A DNA stretch of 32,226 nucleotides from a virus. A model generated the notes under the pieces. The model was not told where the DNA came from. It worked only from the letters and a program-made list of their open reading frames with translations, and did not search any database. The stretch spans positions 1 to 32,226 of IMG/VR virus record IMGVR_UViG_3300034198_021783, one strand, 5' to 3'. This document shows, piece after piece, positions 9,045 to 16,477 of the stretch; within the stretch, counting starts at the first letter, position 1; the number at the start of each line of letters is the position of its first letter. Both the position numbers and the translations under genes were made by a program.

Positions 9045-9766
9045 TTGTTTGAGTAGGGACATTTATTTGTCCTTACTTTTTCTAAAGATTCATAACGTTC
9101 TTTTAAAGGTCTAAATTTATTAGAATTTACTAAGTTGTTACATTCTATAATTTCATTCCATGGTGTAGGCGATTGAATTAGTTTAATTTTATCTGATGTT
9201 AAAAATTTAAAATAAGATATAGCATCGCCTTTTTTAATAATAATTTTTTCATAATTATTTTTTACTTCAAAAACAGTTTCAACAGGTCTAGTCCATTTAC
9301 TAATATCATATTCACCTGGAATTACTGTAGTTTTACTTGTAAAATCATTATAATTCATAAAAGCTGGTAATATCTGAACCATTGTCGACTCAACTGTAGT
9401 TAATACAACTAACCAATCAATTCCGATTAAAGGAAATTTTTTTTGATTTTTTAAAAATCTTATATCTATAAGTGATTCGAAAATTTCTTGCGAAATATTT
9501 TCACAAAAAATTCTAAATGATTTATTCTTTATATCAATTTCTAGTTCAATAGTAAGATCAAAAGGAGCACAAAAAACAAATGTGTTTTTTAAAAAATCAG
9601 TATGAGCAGGACATTTTAAAAAATCAGATCCCTTTCTAGATGAAATTATTTCCTTAGACAAACTTTTAAAAGGATTAAAATTTTTATCTAATAATTCTTT
9701 CACACATTCAGAGTGATCTATATTAAATTCACTACTAGTAATAAATGACCAATTAATTATTTTCAT
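9041..9766 (-). CDS. Conserved phage protein of unknown function, coupled to halogenase 1
   Basis: The product has 241 residues with no membrane segment or signal peptide. It has a KCPAHTDFLKNTFVF segment near residue 51, a beta-rich middle and a GDAISYFKFL motif near residue 180. I recall similar proteins in marine T4-like phages near oxygenase genes but know no assigned function. The ATG overlaps the stop of halogenase 1 in an ATGA, so translation is coupled and the two products may act together, for example as substrate or partner. The 3' end overlaps the last adhesin gene by four bases and contains that operon's terminator hairpin. I do not see the HxD...H arrangement of the surrounding oxygenases. 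Confidence 0.75.
   Translation of the reverse strand: MKIINWSFITSSEFNIDHSECVKELLDKNFNPFKSLSKEIISSRKGSDFLKCPAHTDFLKNTFVFCAPFDLTIELEIDIKNKSFRIFCENISQEIFESLIDIRFLKNQKKFPLIGIDWLVVLTTVESTMVQILPAFMNYNDFTSKTTVIPGEYDISKWTRPVETVFEVKNNYEKIIIKKGDAISYFKFLTSDKIKLIQSPTPWNEIIECNNLVNSNKFRPLKERYESLEKVRTNKCPYSNN
9052..9081 (+). terminator. Rho-independent terminator of the left fibre operon
   Basis: A 10-bp stem (9052-9061 with 9068-9077, one G-U pair) and a six-base loop TTTATT are followed by a T tract at 9077-9081. It stands eight bases after the third adhesin's stop and lies wholly inside the last codons of the convergent minus-strand gene. Confidence 0.75.
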
Positions 9767-11232
9767 AAATTATTAAGTTCGTTAATTCTATCGATTTCTA
9801 AATCGTGCTTTCGTGACCACACATGTTTATTTTTTTCATGTTCTACATAGTATTCATATATAATTTGCCTTATTTCTTCTTGAGAGTACGGAATATTTCT
9901 TGGCGTTATTTCGTATCCTAACTGTTGAAGACACATAGACCAACTACTTCCACCGAACATATAATTGTGCTTACTATCTACAGGGACTTTAACATTTGGG
10001 TTTTTTAATACTTCGAGGTAATGCAACATTCTATCAGAAGGAACAAATGTATTTCTAACATATTCCCAGAATTTGCTAGTTCTTAAATTGTCTGCATAAT
10101 GCATACTAACAAAATCAACACAATCTTCAAATAAAGTTATTAATTGAGAATTAAAATTATTCACGTCATTCTGGCTATACCATTGCTCGAAGATAGCATT
10201 ACTAAGTTGAGTAATTCCTACAGTAATTAATCCTACACCTGTACTTTCAAGAGGCTCAATAAATCCTCCACTTAAACCGATTTGAACTATATTACCTGTC
10301 CACTGATCCTTATTGTAAAAAGGATCCCAGTTAATTACACGAACATTTTCTTTCTTAATTCTACCATTCCAGTAGTTAACAAAGTATTCTTTTGCTTCTT
10401 CTGGATTTGTTATGTTTCTATTAAAAACCATACCACTACCAATTCTTGAAGAAATGCCAATCTTCCATACCCACCCGTGATCAACAGCATCGCATACTGC
10501 ATAAGGTTTAAATTCTTCAGGACGATCTTCATAAGGTACCTGGCAAACAACCGCAGTATTAACAAATAACCTTCCTTGTAAATCAACTCTTTCTTTTGAC
10601 TTCCTCAAAACACTATGAAACCCTGTACAGTCTACATATAGATCTGCTTTAATTTTATCACTGTTTTTCAGTTCCAAATAATCTATATGAGTATCATCTG
10701 TTTTGATAACATTTACAACTTCTGATTTAATAATCTTTATTTTATCTTGTAGTTTATTCTGAATATACAAAACAAGTTTTCCACAATCAACATGATAAGC
10801 ATATGCATGTAAATTAGAACTATCTACAGTATTATGTATAATAGAAGATTCGTAGGATGCTGTTACATATTTTTTAAAATCAAAATCCTGTGCTAAAGAC
10901 CAAATATCCCACAGATGAAAGTTTTTATCAACTTTTCTATTACCCTTATAAAAAGGATGCCAGATGTCGTTTCCAGTTTTTCGCCAATTAGTGAATAATA
11001 TTCCTGACTTGTATCCTGTATCAATCTTTGAAAACCAATCGTCTATCTGGAACCCACATTCATTCATAAAAGGGAGAAAGGATAGTAACGTAGCCTCTCC
11101 AACTCCTATCGAGTTTCCTACTTCCTTATCAACTACGGTAATATCAATAGCAGGATGATTGTTATGAAGATAAGCGGCCGCTAACCAAGCACTAGTTCCA
11201 CCGCCGACAATGACTAATTTTTCTACTTTCAT
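9763..11232 (-). CDS. Flavin-dependent tryptophan-halogenase-like protein 1
   Basis: Enzymes of this family use FADH2 and O2 to make HOX, which is passed to a lysine that halogenates the substrate. Visible features (489 aa): the FAD motif VGGGTSAW at 9-16, GVGEAT at 43-48, the catalytic-lysine region GYKSGILF with K75 (compare PrnA K79), a WVWKIG at 254-259 in place of the family WxWxIP, and EPLESTG at 326-332 carrying the catalytic-type Glu. An ATG at 11274 would add 14 residues. I prefer 11232 because the FAD strand then begins at residue 5, as is usual, and a TATAAGTA late-promoter-like octamer lies five bases upstream. Viral halogenases are known (cyanophage VirX1, which iodinates), so activity is plausible; substrate unknown. 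Confidence 0.87.
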   Translation of the reverse strand: MKVEKLVIVGGGTSAWLAAAYLHNNHPAIDITVVDKEVGNSIGVGEATLLSFLPFMNECGFQIDDWFSKIDTGYKSGILFTNWRKTGNDIWHPFYKGNRKVDKNFHLWDIWSLAQDFDFKKYVTASYESSIIHNTVDSSNLHAYAYHVDCGKLVLYIQNKLQDKIKIIKSEVVNVIKTDDTHIDYLELKNSDKIKADLYVDCTGFHSVLRKSKERVDLQGRLFVNTAVVCQVPYEDRPEEFKPYAVCDAVDHGWVWKIGISSRIGSGMVFNRNITNPEEAKEYFVNYWNGRIKKENVRVINWDPFYNKDQWTGNIVQIGLSGGFIEPLESTGVGLITVGITQLSNAIFEQWYSQNDVNNFNSQLITLFEDCVDFVSMHYADNLRTSKFWEYVRNTFVPSDRMLHYLEVLKNPNVKVPVDSKHNYMFGGSSWSMCLQQLGYEITPRNIPYSQEEIRQIIYEYYVEHEKNKHVWSRKHDLEIDRINELNNL

Positions 11233-11237
11233 AAAAC

Positions 11238-11245
11238 TACTTATA
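11238..11245 (-). promoter_or_regulatory. Late-promoter-like octamer TATAAGTA for halogenase 1
   Basis: It matches the T4 late promoter TATAAATA at 7 of 8 positions. It ends five bases before the chosen ATG (11232); if transcription starts six bases past the octamer as in T4, the mRNA begins at the A of the start codon. No Shine-Dalgarno is present. Confidence 0.55.
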
Positions 11246-11271
11246 TTTTTTTCAATCTGACTAAAAAAATT

Positions 11272-11279
11272 CATAAGTA
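11272..11279 (+). promoter_or_regulatory. Late-promoter-like octamer CATAAGTA for the 11287 oxygenase operon
   Basis: It faces away from the octamer at 11238-11245 across the divergent gap. It ends seven bases before the ATG at 11287, leaving a leader of about two bases; no Shine-Dalgarno is present. Confidence 0.45.
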
Positions 11280-11286
11280 ATAGACT

Positions 11287-11901
11287 ATGAATAAAAGCAG
11301 TTTATGTATAATAGATGACTTCTTAGATACAGATGAGTTTAACGAACTTTCTACATTTGTCTTAGGACAAAAGTTTCCTTGGTTTTATGGCGAGCATGTT
11401 TCTATAGATCCAAACGATGCTGAAGTAATTAGAGATCCTTTAGCCATGGAAACTTGGGGGTTTCATCATATAGTATTTGAAAAAGAATGGAGCATTAAGA
11501 GCTTTACATATAACACTCTTACACCATTATTTCAGAAGATGGAGAAAGAATTAGGCTTTACTCAAAATCATTTAATTCGAGTAAGGATGAGCATAAAATT
11601 TCAAAAACAAGGCTTTACTAGTAATAATTACAACATGCCACATGTTGATTATTATTACCCACATGAAACTCTTATTCTGTATCTAAATGATTCAGATGGT
11701 GATACTAGAATTTTTAATGAGTGGAGTACGTATACTGGTAAAGGTACAGCAATCGGTCCTGAAACATTCACTACACAAGCTAGAGTTACTCCAAAAGCTA
11801 ATCGATTAATTTGGTTTAATGGACTGCAATATCATACAGCAAGTAATCCAATAGAAGAAACTAAAAGAGCAATAATTAATATTAATTTGGAGCCGAGATG
11901 A
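11287..11901 (+). CDS. 2OG-Fe(II) oxygenase family protein
   Basis: The family couples 2-oxoglutarate decarboxylation to hydroxylation or related oxidation. The Fe(II) triad is clear: H119 and D121 in MPHVDYYYP, H183 in LQYHTAS, with R194 as the likely 2OG anchor in KRAIININ. A DSDGDTRIFNE strand lies between them and FPWFYG near residue 30. The protein closely resembles the minus-strand gene at 15827-16477 and, less so, that at 18030-18632 (FPWF near the N-terminus, PH(V/L)D). It is the first gene of a three-oxygenase operon; its stop overlaps the next ATG (ATGA). Substrate unknown. Confidence 0.85.
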   Translation: MNKSSLCIIDDFLDTDEFNELSTFVLGQKFPWFYGEHVSIDPNDAEVIRDPLAMETWGFHHIVFEKEWSIKSFTYNTLTPLFQKMEKELGFTQNHLIRVRMSIKFQKQGFTSNNYNMPHVDYYYPHETLILYLNDSDGDTRIFNEWSTYTGKGTAIGPETFTTQARVTPKANRLIWFNGLQYHTASNPIEETKRAIININLEPR

Positions 11902-12509
11902 GAGTCAATAATATTTTTCCTATTTCTCTTGCTAGGTTTACAATAGACAAAGAAATAATCGATAATTCTATTTTTTTAGTTAGAAAGTTTATTAAAGATA
12001 CTAATTTTGCTGATAACCCTCCTCCTGGAGAATTGTTAACTACATTTTATAAAGATAAAGATTTTCTAGGAAACTTAGGCGATCGACCTTTACTAGATTG
12101 TATTAATGGAGCAACAAGACAATATTTAGAAATATTAGGACTCGATCCAAAATGTTACATAGAGATAACATCATGGCTTCAATATAATCCTCCAGGATCT
12201 TATTTTGTTAGACACGATCATTATGGTGCGTTAATTAGTGGATGTTTATACTTAAATGTTCCTGAAAAGTCTGGCAACGTTCTTTTTCACAATCCTTTAG
12301 AAGCTCGTCGAGTAACAAATACGTTCTTTGAAAGAATTAAAAAAGAAGAAAATGATTACAATTTTAGCCATGTAAAATATGAACCAATAGTAGGTGAAAT
12401 GATAATGTTTGAGGCATGGTTACAACATACTGTAACACATAATCACAGTGAAGAAGATAGAATAGCAGTTGGTTTTAACATTTGGGCGGATAGAGATGTC
12501 AAAAATTGA
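11898..12509 (+). CDS. 2OG-Fe(II) oxygenase-like protein (TIGR02466/PF13759 type)
   Basis: This is a 203-residue protein of the type often seen in marine phages. The core runs RHDHYGALISGCLYLNVP (105-122), SGNVLFHNP, GEMIMFEAWLQHTV and DRIAVGFNIW. Predicted iron ligands are H106 and H177; the position two after H106, normally Asp or Glu, is H108 here, although D107 sits next to it. R188 is the likely 2OG contact. The ribosome site GGAG lies about nine bases upstream, and the start overlaps the preceding stop in ATGA. The 3' end overlaps the next gene by 14 bases. Substrate unknown. Confidence 0.82.
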   Translation: MRVNNIFPISLARFTIDKEIIDNSIFLVRKFIKDTNFADNPPPGELLTTFYKDKDFLGNLGDRPLLDCINGATRQYLEILGLDPKCYIEITSWLQYNPPGSYFVRHDHYGALISGCLYLNVPEKSGNVLFHNPLEARRVTNTFFERIKKEENDYNFSHVKYEPIVGEMIMFEAWLQHTVTHNHSEEDRIAVGFNIWADRDVKN

Positions 12510-13077
12510 ACTATGGTTTCCTGTAGCAATTTATCTTGAAGAAGATGTCTTATCAAAAGAAGAAAACGATAAACTGAAAGAACATTGTTTATCTATATAT
12601 GATAAAATTCCTACAGGAGGATCAGAATGGGTTGGAGGTACTTATACTTCACATGCTTCTCATAATTTAAATGACGATCCCGAATGTCAATCACTATTAG
12701 ATAAAGTTAATTATCATATACATCAATTTGCTCGGGCACATAATTGTGAAGAAACATACAAAAATAATTATTCTTGGTTAAATGTTGCTACAGGTAGTTC
12801 TTGGCAAGAATTTCATGCTCATAATGGTAATGTTTTTAGTGCCGTTTACTATGTTAGTGCTCCAGAAGGATCAGGAAGAATTGTATTTGAAGATCCTAAA
12901 GAGCCTGATATGTGTCCTATAAAAACTAAAGAAAATAGAAATCAATTAAGATATTCTCGTACAGGATATACCCCAGAAACAGGAACATTAATAATCTTTA
13001 GATCATATCTAAGACATTTAGTTGAACCTGGAACAAATACTGAACCTAGAATTTCTATAGCAATGAATTACAACTAA
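12496..13077 (+). CDS. 2OG-Fe(II) oxygenase-like protein (TIGR02466/PF13759 type)
   Basis: The product has 193 residues from the ATG at 12496; a TTG at 12469 would add nine residues lying inside the previous gene, so I reject it. N-terminal IELWFPVAIYLEED is typical of the family. Core motifs are WQEFHAHNGNVFSAVYYV (H107, H109), SGRIVFEDP, TGTLIIFRSYLRHLVEPG (H174) and R185 in EPRISIAMNYN. As in its upstream neighbour, His replaces the usual acidic iron ligand. It is the last gene of the plus-strand trio and overlaps the convergent halogenase 2 gene by four bases. Confidence 0.82.
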   Translation: MSKIELWFPVAIYLEEDVLSKEENDKLKEHCLSIYDKIPTGGSEWVGGTYTSHASHNLNDDPECQSLLDKVNYHIHQFARAHNCEETYKNNYSWLNVATGSSWQEFHAHNGNVFSAVYYVSAPEGSGRIVFEDPKEPDMCPIKTKENRNQLRYSRTGYTPETGTLIIFRSYLRHLVEPGTNTEPRISIAMNYN

Positions 13078-14540
13078 AATGAATTTCTTATATGTGATAT
13101 AAATTCTTTATGCCCGATAGTAGGTTGGATTTTTTCAAGAGTTCTAAGTTCTCTAAGAAAGTTATCGTCCCTTTTCTTAATTTCAGGATGCATCATTTCA
13201 TATTCTTTTCTAATCAAATCACGATTGAATAAATTTAAACCCGAAAGAATATGAATGTAATGTGCTTCACTGAATAATTTATAATCGGTTGTTCCTCTAA
13301 AGTCATCAGCAATAGGTAAATTCTTTTTCCATTTCTTTAAATTTTCTTCAAGACTTTCGGGAAGTTTAATATTCTGAATATCTCTCCAGAATGGTGTGTT
13401 ATCCTTTTTAGTAACATAGTGTAATATAACAAAGTCTCTGATATTAATTAGAATATCACTAATATCTTTATTATATTTTTCTATAGTTTTTTCATCGTAA
13501 TTCGGTAAGCGATGCATTAACAAAAAGGCTTGCTGAATACTTGTGCCTATTGATGTTGCTTCTAAAGGTTCAACAAAATTAGCACTTAGACCTATAGCAC
13601 AACAATTTTTAATCCAAACTTTATCTAATTTTCCTGGATCAAAATTAAATGCTTTACCAAACTCAATCTTTTTTCCTAAGAATCTTTCTACTTCTTCTTT
13701 AGCTTGATCAACACTTATATAATCACTGTCGAAGATATATCCATTTCCACTTCTTCCCCATACCGGAAGTGTAAACATCCACCCATAATCCATTGCTTGT
13801 GCTAGTGTCCACATATTATATTCTTCAGTATCATCATTAGGAAATGTAATAGCAGATTTCATCTTGAGATATTTTCCGTAAGATTCCCATTTTGCACCTA
13901 ACTTAGAAATTAATGCCTTAGCAAATCCTGTACAATCAATATAAAAGTCAGAAGAGTAATTATTATCTTCACCTATTAAATGGTCAATGTTACCGTCTTC
14001 GTCTATGATTATATCTAGTATTTCGTCGTTAACAACTTTAATACCTTTAATAATAGAAACCTTTGTAAGAAAGTCATTAAGTTTATGTGTATTAAAATGA
14101 TATTGATTCCACGGAGTTTCTGCGTCTGGGTTTAGTCTATCACGATATACTTTATTTTCCCAGGTATAGCTAGGATTTAAAAATTTATTAGGATAGCCCT
14201 CGCCTATTAGCTTGCCATAGATTGATAGATATTGTCCGTTTTTAAAATCTGCTTCTGGACCGATACTATGCATATAATCATTTTCTGCCCATCCTTTAAA
14301 CATAATACCACATTTAAAAGTAGAATCACATTCACGAATAATTGTTCGATAGTTTACACCTATATAATTCATAAATTCATTCCAATGTTCGGTACTACCT
14401 TCTCCAACTCCGACAATACCAATTTTCTTAGAACGAATTACTTCAATTTCTATCTCGGGAAACCTAGTCTTTAAAATTAAAGCAGCAACAAATCCTGCTG
14501 TTCCTCCGCCTACTACGGAAAATTTTTCTAATTTATTCAT
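13074..14540 (-). CDS. Flavin-dependent tryptophan-halogenase-like protein 2
   Basis: The 488-residue protein has the FAD motif VGGGTAGFVAA (10-20), GVGEGST (44-50), the lysine region STFKCGIMFKGW with K76 (PrnA K79 equivalent), IDCTGF near 201-206, and FVEPLEATSIG carrying the catalytic-type Glu. The halogenase signature WxWxIP reads WMFTLP at 254-259: the second Trp is Phe and Ile is Leu. The start has a weak AGGG about 12 bases upstream. It is a single-gene minus-strand unit; its ATG is 16 bases from that of the divergent gene at 14557 and its stop overlaps the convergent gene by four bases. Substrate and halide are unknown. Confidence 0.85.
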   Translation of the reverse strand: MNKLEKFSVVGGGTAGFVAALILKTRFPEIEIEVIRSKKIGIVGVGEGSTEHWNEFMNYIGVNYRTIIRECDSTFKCGIMFKGWAENDYMHSIGPEADFKNGQYLSIYGKLIGEGYPNKFLNPSYTWENKVYRDRLNPDAETPWNQYHFNTHKLNDFLTKVSIIKGIKVVNDEILDIIIDEDGNIDHLIGEDNNYSSDFYIDCTGFAKALISKLGAKWESYGKYLKMKSAITFPNDDTEEYNMWTLAQAMDYGWMFTLPVWGRSGNGYIFDSDYISVDQAKEEVERFLGKKIEFGKAFNFDPGKLDKVWIKNCCAIGLSANFVEPLEATSIGTSIQQAFLLMHRLPNYDEKTIEKYNKDISDILINIRDFVILHYVTKKDNTPFWRDIQNIKLPESLEENLKKWKKNLPIADDFRGTTDYKLFSEAHYIHILSGLNLFNRDLIRKEYEMMHPEIKKRDDNFLRELRTLEKIQPTIGHKEFISHIRNSF

Positions 14541-14553
14541 AACAATAAATATC
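14540..14553 (+). promoter_or_regulatory. Late-promoter-like element (AATAAATA core) for the 14557 gene
   Basis: The core octamer is 14544-14551 and ends five bases before the ATG at 14557, with no Shine-Dalgarno. The whole 14-base string TAACAATAAATATC recurs exactly at 18696-18709, before another oxygenase gene. Confidence 0.6.
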
Positions 14554-14556
14554 CCT

Positions 14557-15174
14557 ATGATAGAACTACAAGAAACACTTTTATTTGTAACTTCATGTTA
14601 CACTACTTACCTAAAAGATGTTGATAGAAACAAAATAATTGAATCTGTAAATTCTATTAAACAAACTCAAAAAGGCAATCAACTTAGTAATGCTGGAGGG
14701 TATCAATCTCATTCTTTAAAATCTCCTAACTATGATTGTTTAGAAACTATGAAATTATTTGAGAATTTAGTAATTCCAATAGGTAAAAGAATATCTAAAG
14801 AATGGGGATTACCTTCTGATATGAACAATGTAAGTTATTGGTATAATATCAACCCTAAATATTCATATAATCAAGAACACAATCATCCAAACTGTTTTCT
14901 AAGTGGAGTTTTTTATTTAAAAATTCCTACTAACAGTGGGAAAATATTTTTCTTAAGGTCTAATACAGAATGTGATCGAATGAATTTTATTACATCAGTA
15001 TTATCTAATAAAGGAATGAATGTTGATAATAATAGAATTAATTGTGAACATTGGTTTGTACCTTATGAAGGACTTTTAATATTATTTCCAAGTTATTTAA
15101 CACACTATGTAGAACAGAATTTAACTGACGATCTCGACAGTGATAGAGTATCTTTAGCCTTTAATTTTTCCTAA
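14557..15174 (+). CDS. 2OG-Fe(II) oxygenase-like protein (TIGR02466/PF13759 type)
   Basis: This is a 205-residue, single-gene plus-strand unit between two minus-strand units. Core motifs are SYNQEHNHPNCFLSGVFYL (H108, H110), NSGKIFFLRS, LLILFPSYLTHYVEQN (H183) and R197 in DRVSLAFNF. It is a third member of the HxH variant group, alongside 11898-12509 and 12496-13077. There is no ribosome site; the late-promoter-like octamer ends five bases before the ATG, so a leaderless mRNA is predicted. The stop overlaps the convergent gene by four bases. Confidence 0.82.
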   Translation: MIELQETLLFVTSCYTTYLKDVDRNKIIESVNSIKQTQKGNQLSNAGGYQSHSLKSPNYDCLETMKLFENLVIPIGKRISKEWGLPSDMNNVSYWYNINPKYSYNQEHNHPNCFLSGVFYLKIPTNSGKIFFLRSNTECDRMNFITSVLSNKGMNVDNNRINCEHWFVPYEGLLILFPSYLTHYVEQNLTDDLDSDRVSLAFNFS

Positions 15175-15830
15175 TAATTAAATTGTGAAACAAAGAAAAG
15201 TAATGATAATCTAGGTGTACCTGTTTCTGTAACAAAACTATTAGGTCTATGCCATAACTTAGAATCATAAGCAATTAGTCGATTAAATTTATTTCCTATT
15301 CTAATAGTTTCTTTATCTTCAAATAATTTTAAATTATTTTCAAATCCAATAACATATTCTTCTGTAAGTTTATCATGAAGATAAAAGTTTTTCAAAGCTT
15401 CTTTGTCGTCAGGTAGCTCTTGAATATCATCTATATTATCAAGAGCAGGATCAAAAATAGATGTTCCTGTATCAAAATTACATTCATTCTCTGTAAGATA
15501 CACTAAACCTGCTAAATTACCATAATCAGTATGAATCCACCCTCTGTTATAATAGGGATACTCTACAGGATCGTTTATATGAAAACAAAGAAATAATTCA
15601 AACATTCTTATTCCTGGAAAAACATCAAGACTAATTCTATTAGCAAACCAATCAGCAAATTGTTTTATTTCAGGCTCCTCAAATCCTAATAAGTTTCCAG
15701 TTCTTCTTCCAGGATAATATGTAGATCTAGAAAAATTTAACGATGTAGACATCTTAACAACATCCTGGGGTTTCTCAAAATAATTGTCTCTACAAATTAA
15801 GTAATTTTGATAAGGATGGTATTCAGTCAT
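15171..15830 (-). CDS. 2OG-Fe(II) oxygenase-like protein (DUF6445-like)
   Basis: The 219-residue protein belongs to a different subgroup from the other oxygenases. Iron ligands are predicted as H100 and D102 in GWIHTDYGNLAGLVYLTE and H194 in DSKLWHRPNSF, with R207 in TPRLSLLFFVSQ. A FDTGTSIFDP strand follows the first motif. The overall layout resembles what I recall as DUF6445, a family with a likely 2OG-dioxygenase fold. It is the last gene of a four-gene minus-strand operon; its ATG overlaps the preceding stop (ATGA). Substrate unknown. Confidence 0.8.
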   Translation of the reverse strand: MTEYHPYQNYLICRDNYFEKPQDVVKMSTSLNFSRSTYYPGRRTGNLLGFEEPEIKQFADWFANRISLDVFPGIRMFELFLCFHINDPVEYPYYNRGWIHTDYGNLAGLVYLTENECNFDTGTSIFDPALDNIDDIQELPDDKEALKNFYLHDKLTEEYVIGFENNLKLFEDKETIRIGNKFNRLIAYDSKLWHRPNSFVTETGTPRLSLLFFVSQFNY

Positions 15831-16477
15831 AATATTTCAAAATCAAAGTTAATTATTATTCTTGAACTATATTCTACTGGATAATTTCCAGAGTGATATC
15901 TATGTCCATTAAAAAATAATCCTGTTCCTTTCTTAGGGGTTATACGTAACAACTCAGGTAACGGATCTGCTAATGCTGGATTGTATATTTCTTCGTTAGT
16001 ATTAAAAATTTTATTAAAAATAATTGTATCACCATCACTATCGTCTACATAATAAATTAATGTATTATATGGGCTATTAGTATTAAAGTCAACATGCGGC
16101 GCAGCATATTTAAATGCTGTATGACCTTGTCCTTTATGTGTATACCTTAATCTAATTCTTAATATTTCTTTAACTTCTATACCTGTTTTATCTGTAAAAA
16201 AATCTAATATCGATTTAAAAAAATCATAGTGCGGAGAATACGATCCACCGTCAAAAGCCATATGAAAGAATCCAACATCATCTGTAATATTAGGATCAAC
16301 ATAATCTGGAGTTGTTCCAATACCATAATGATCTGGATGTCCTATTCTATGAAGAAGGAACCACGGAAAATGTTGATCACCTTGTACTCTAGTAATAATA
16401 GAATCCTGTAAAGATTTAGGAACTATATTATCTATTAAGAGAATTTCATCTTTAATATTTTTTATCTGAAAATCCAT
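15827..16477 (-). CDS. 2OG-Fe(II) oxygenase family protein
   Basis: The triad is complete: H128 and D130 in APHVDFNTN, H195 in GHRYHSGNYP, and R206 in SSRIIINFDF. HFPWFLLHR near residue 36 and DDSDGDTIIFNK near 145 match the gene at 11287, so the two are paralogues on opposite strands. The ribosome site AAGG lies about 10 bases before the ATG. The 5' end lies inside the last 26 bases of halogenase 3 and the 3' end is coupled (ATGA) to the next oxygenase. It is likely co-transcribed with halogenase 3. Confidence 0.85.
   Translation of the reverse strand: MDFQIKNIKDEILLIDNIVPKSLQDSIITRVQGDQHFPWFLLHRIGHPDHYGIGTTPDYVDPNITDDVGFFHMAFDGGSYSPHYDFFKSILDFFTDKTGIEVKEILRIRLRYTHKGQGHTAFKYAAPHVDFNTNSPYNTLIYYVDDSDGDTIIFNKIFNTNEEIYNPALADPLPELLRITPKKGTGLFFNGHRYHSGNYPVEYSSRIIINFDFEIL

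Noticed and set aside
11233-11274. Upstream ATG at 11274 for halogenase 1
   Set aside because: It would add 14 residues before the FAD strand, leave 12 bases to the divergent gene and swallow the promoter-like octamer; no ribosome site.
13078-13108. Possible hairpin terminator after the 12496-13077 gene
   Set aside because: The stem is AT-only apart from its ends, has a three-base bulge and is followed by only three T residues.
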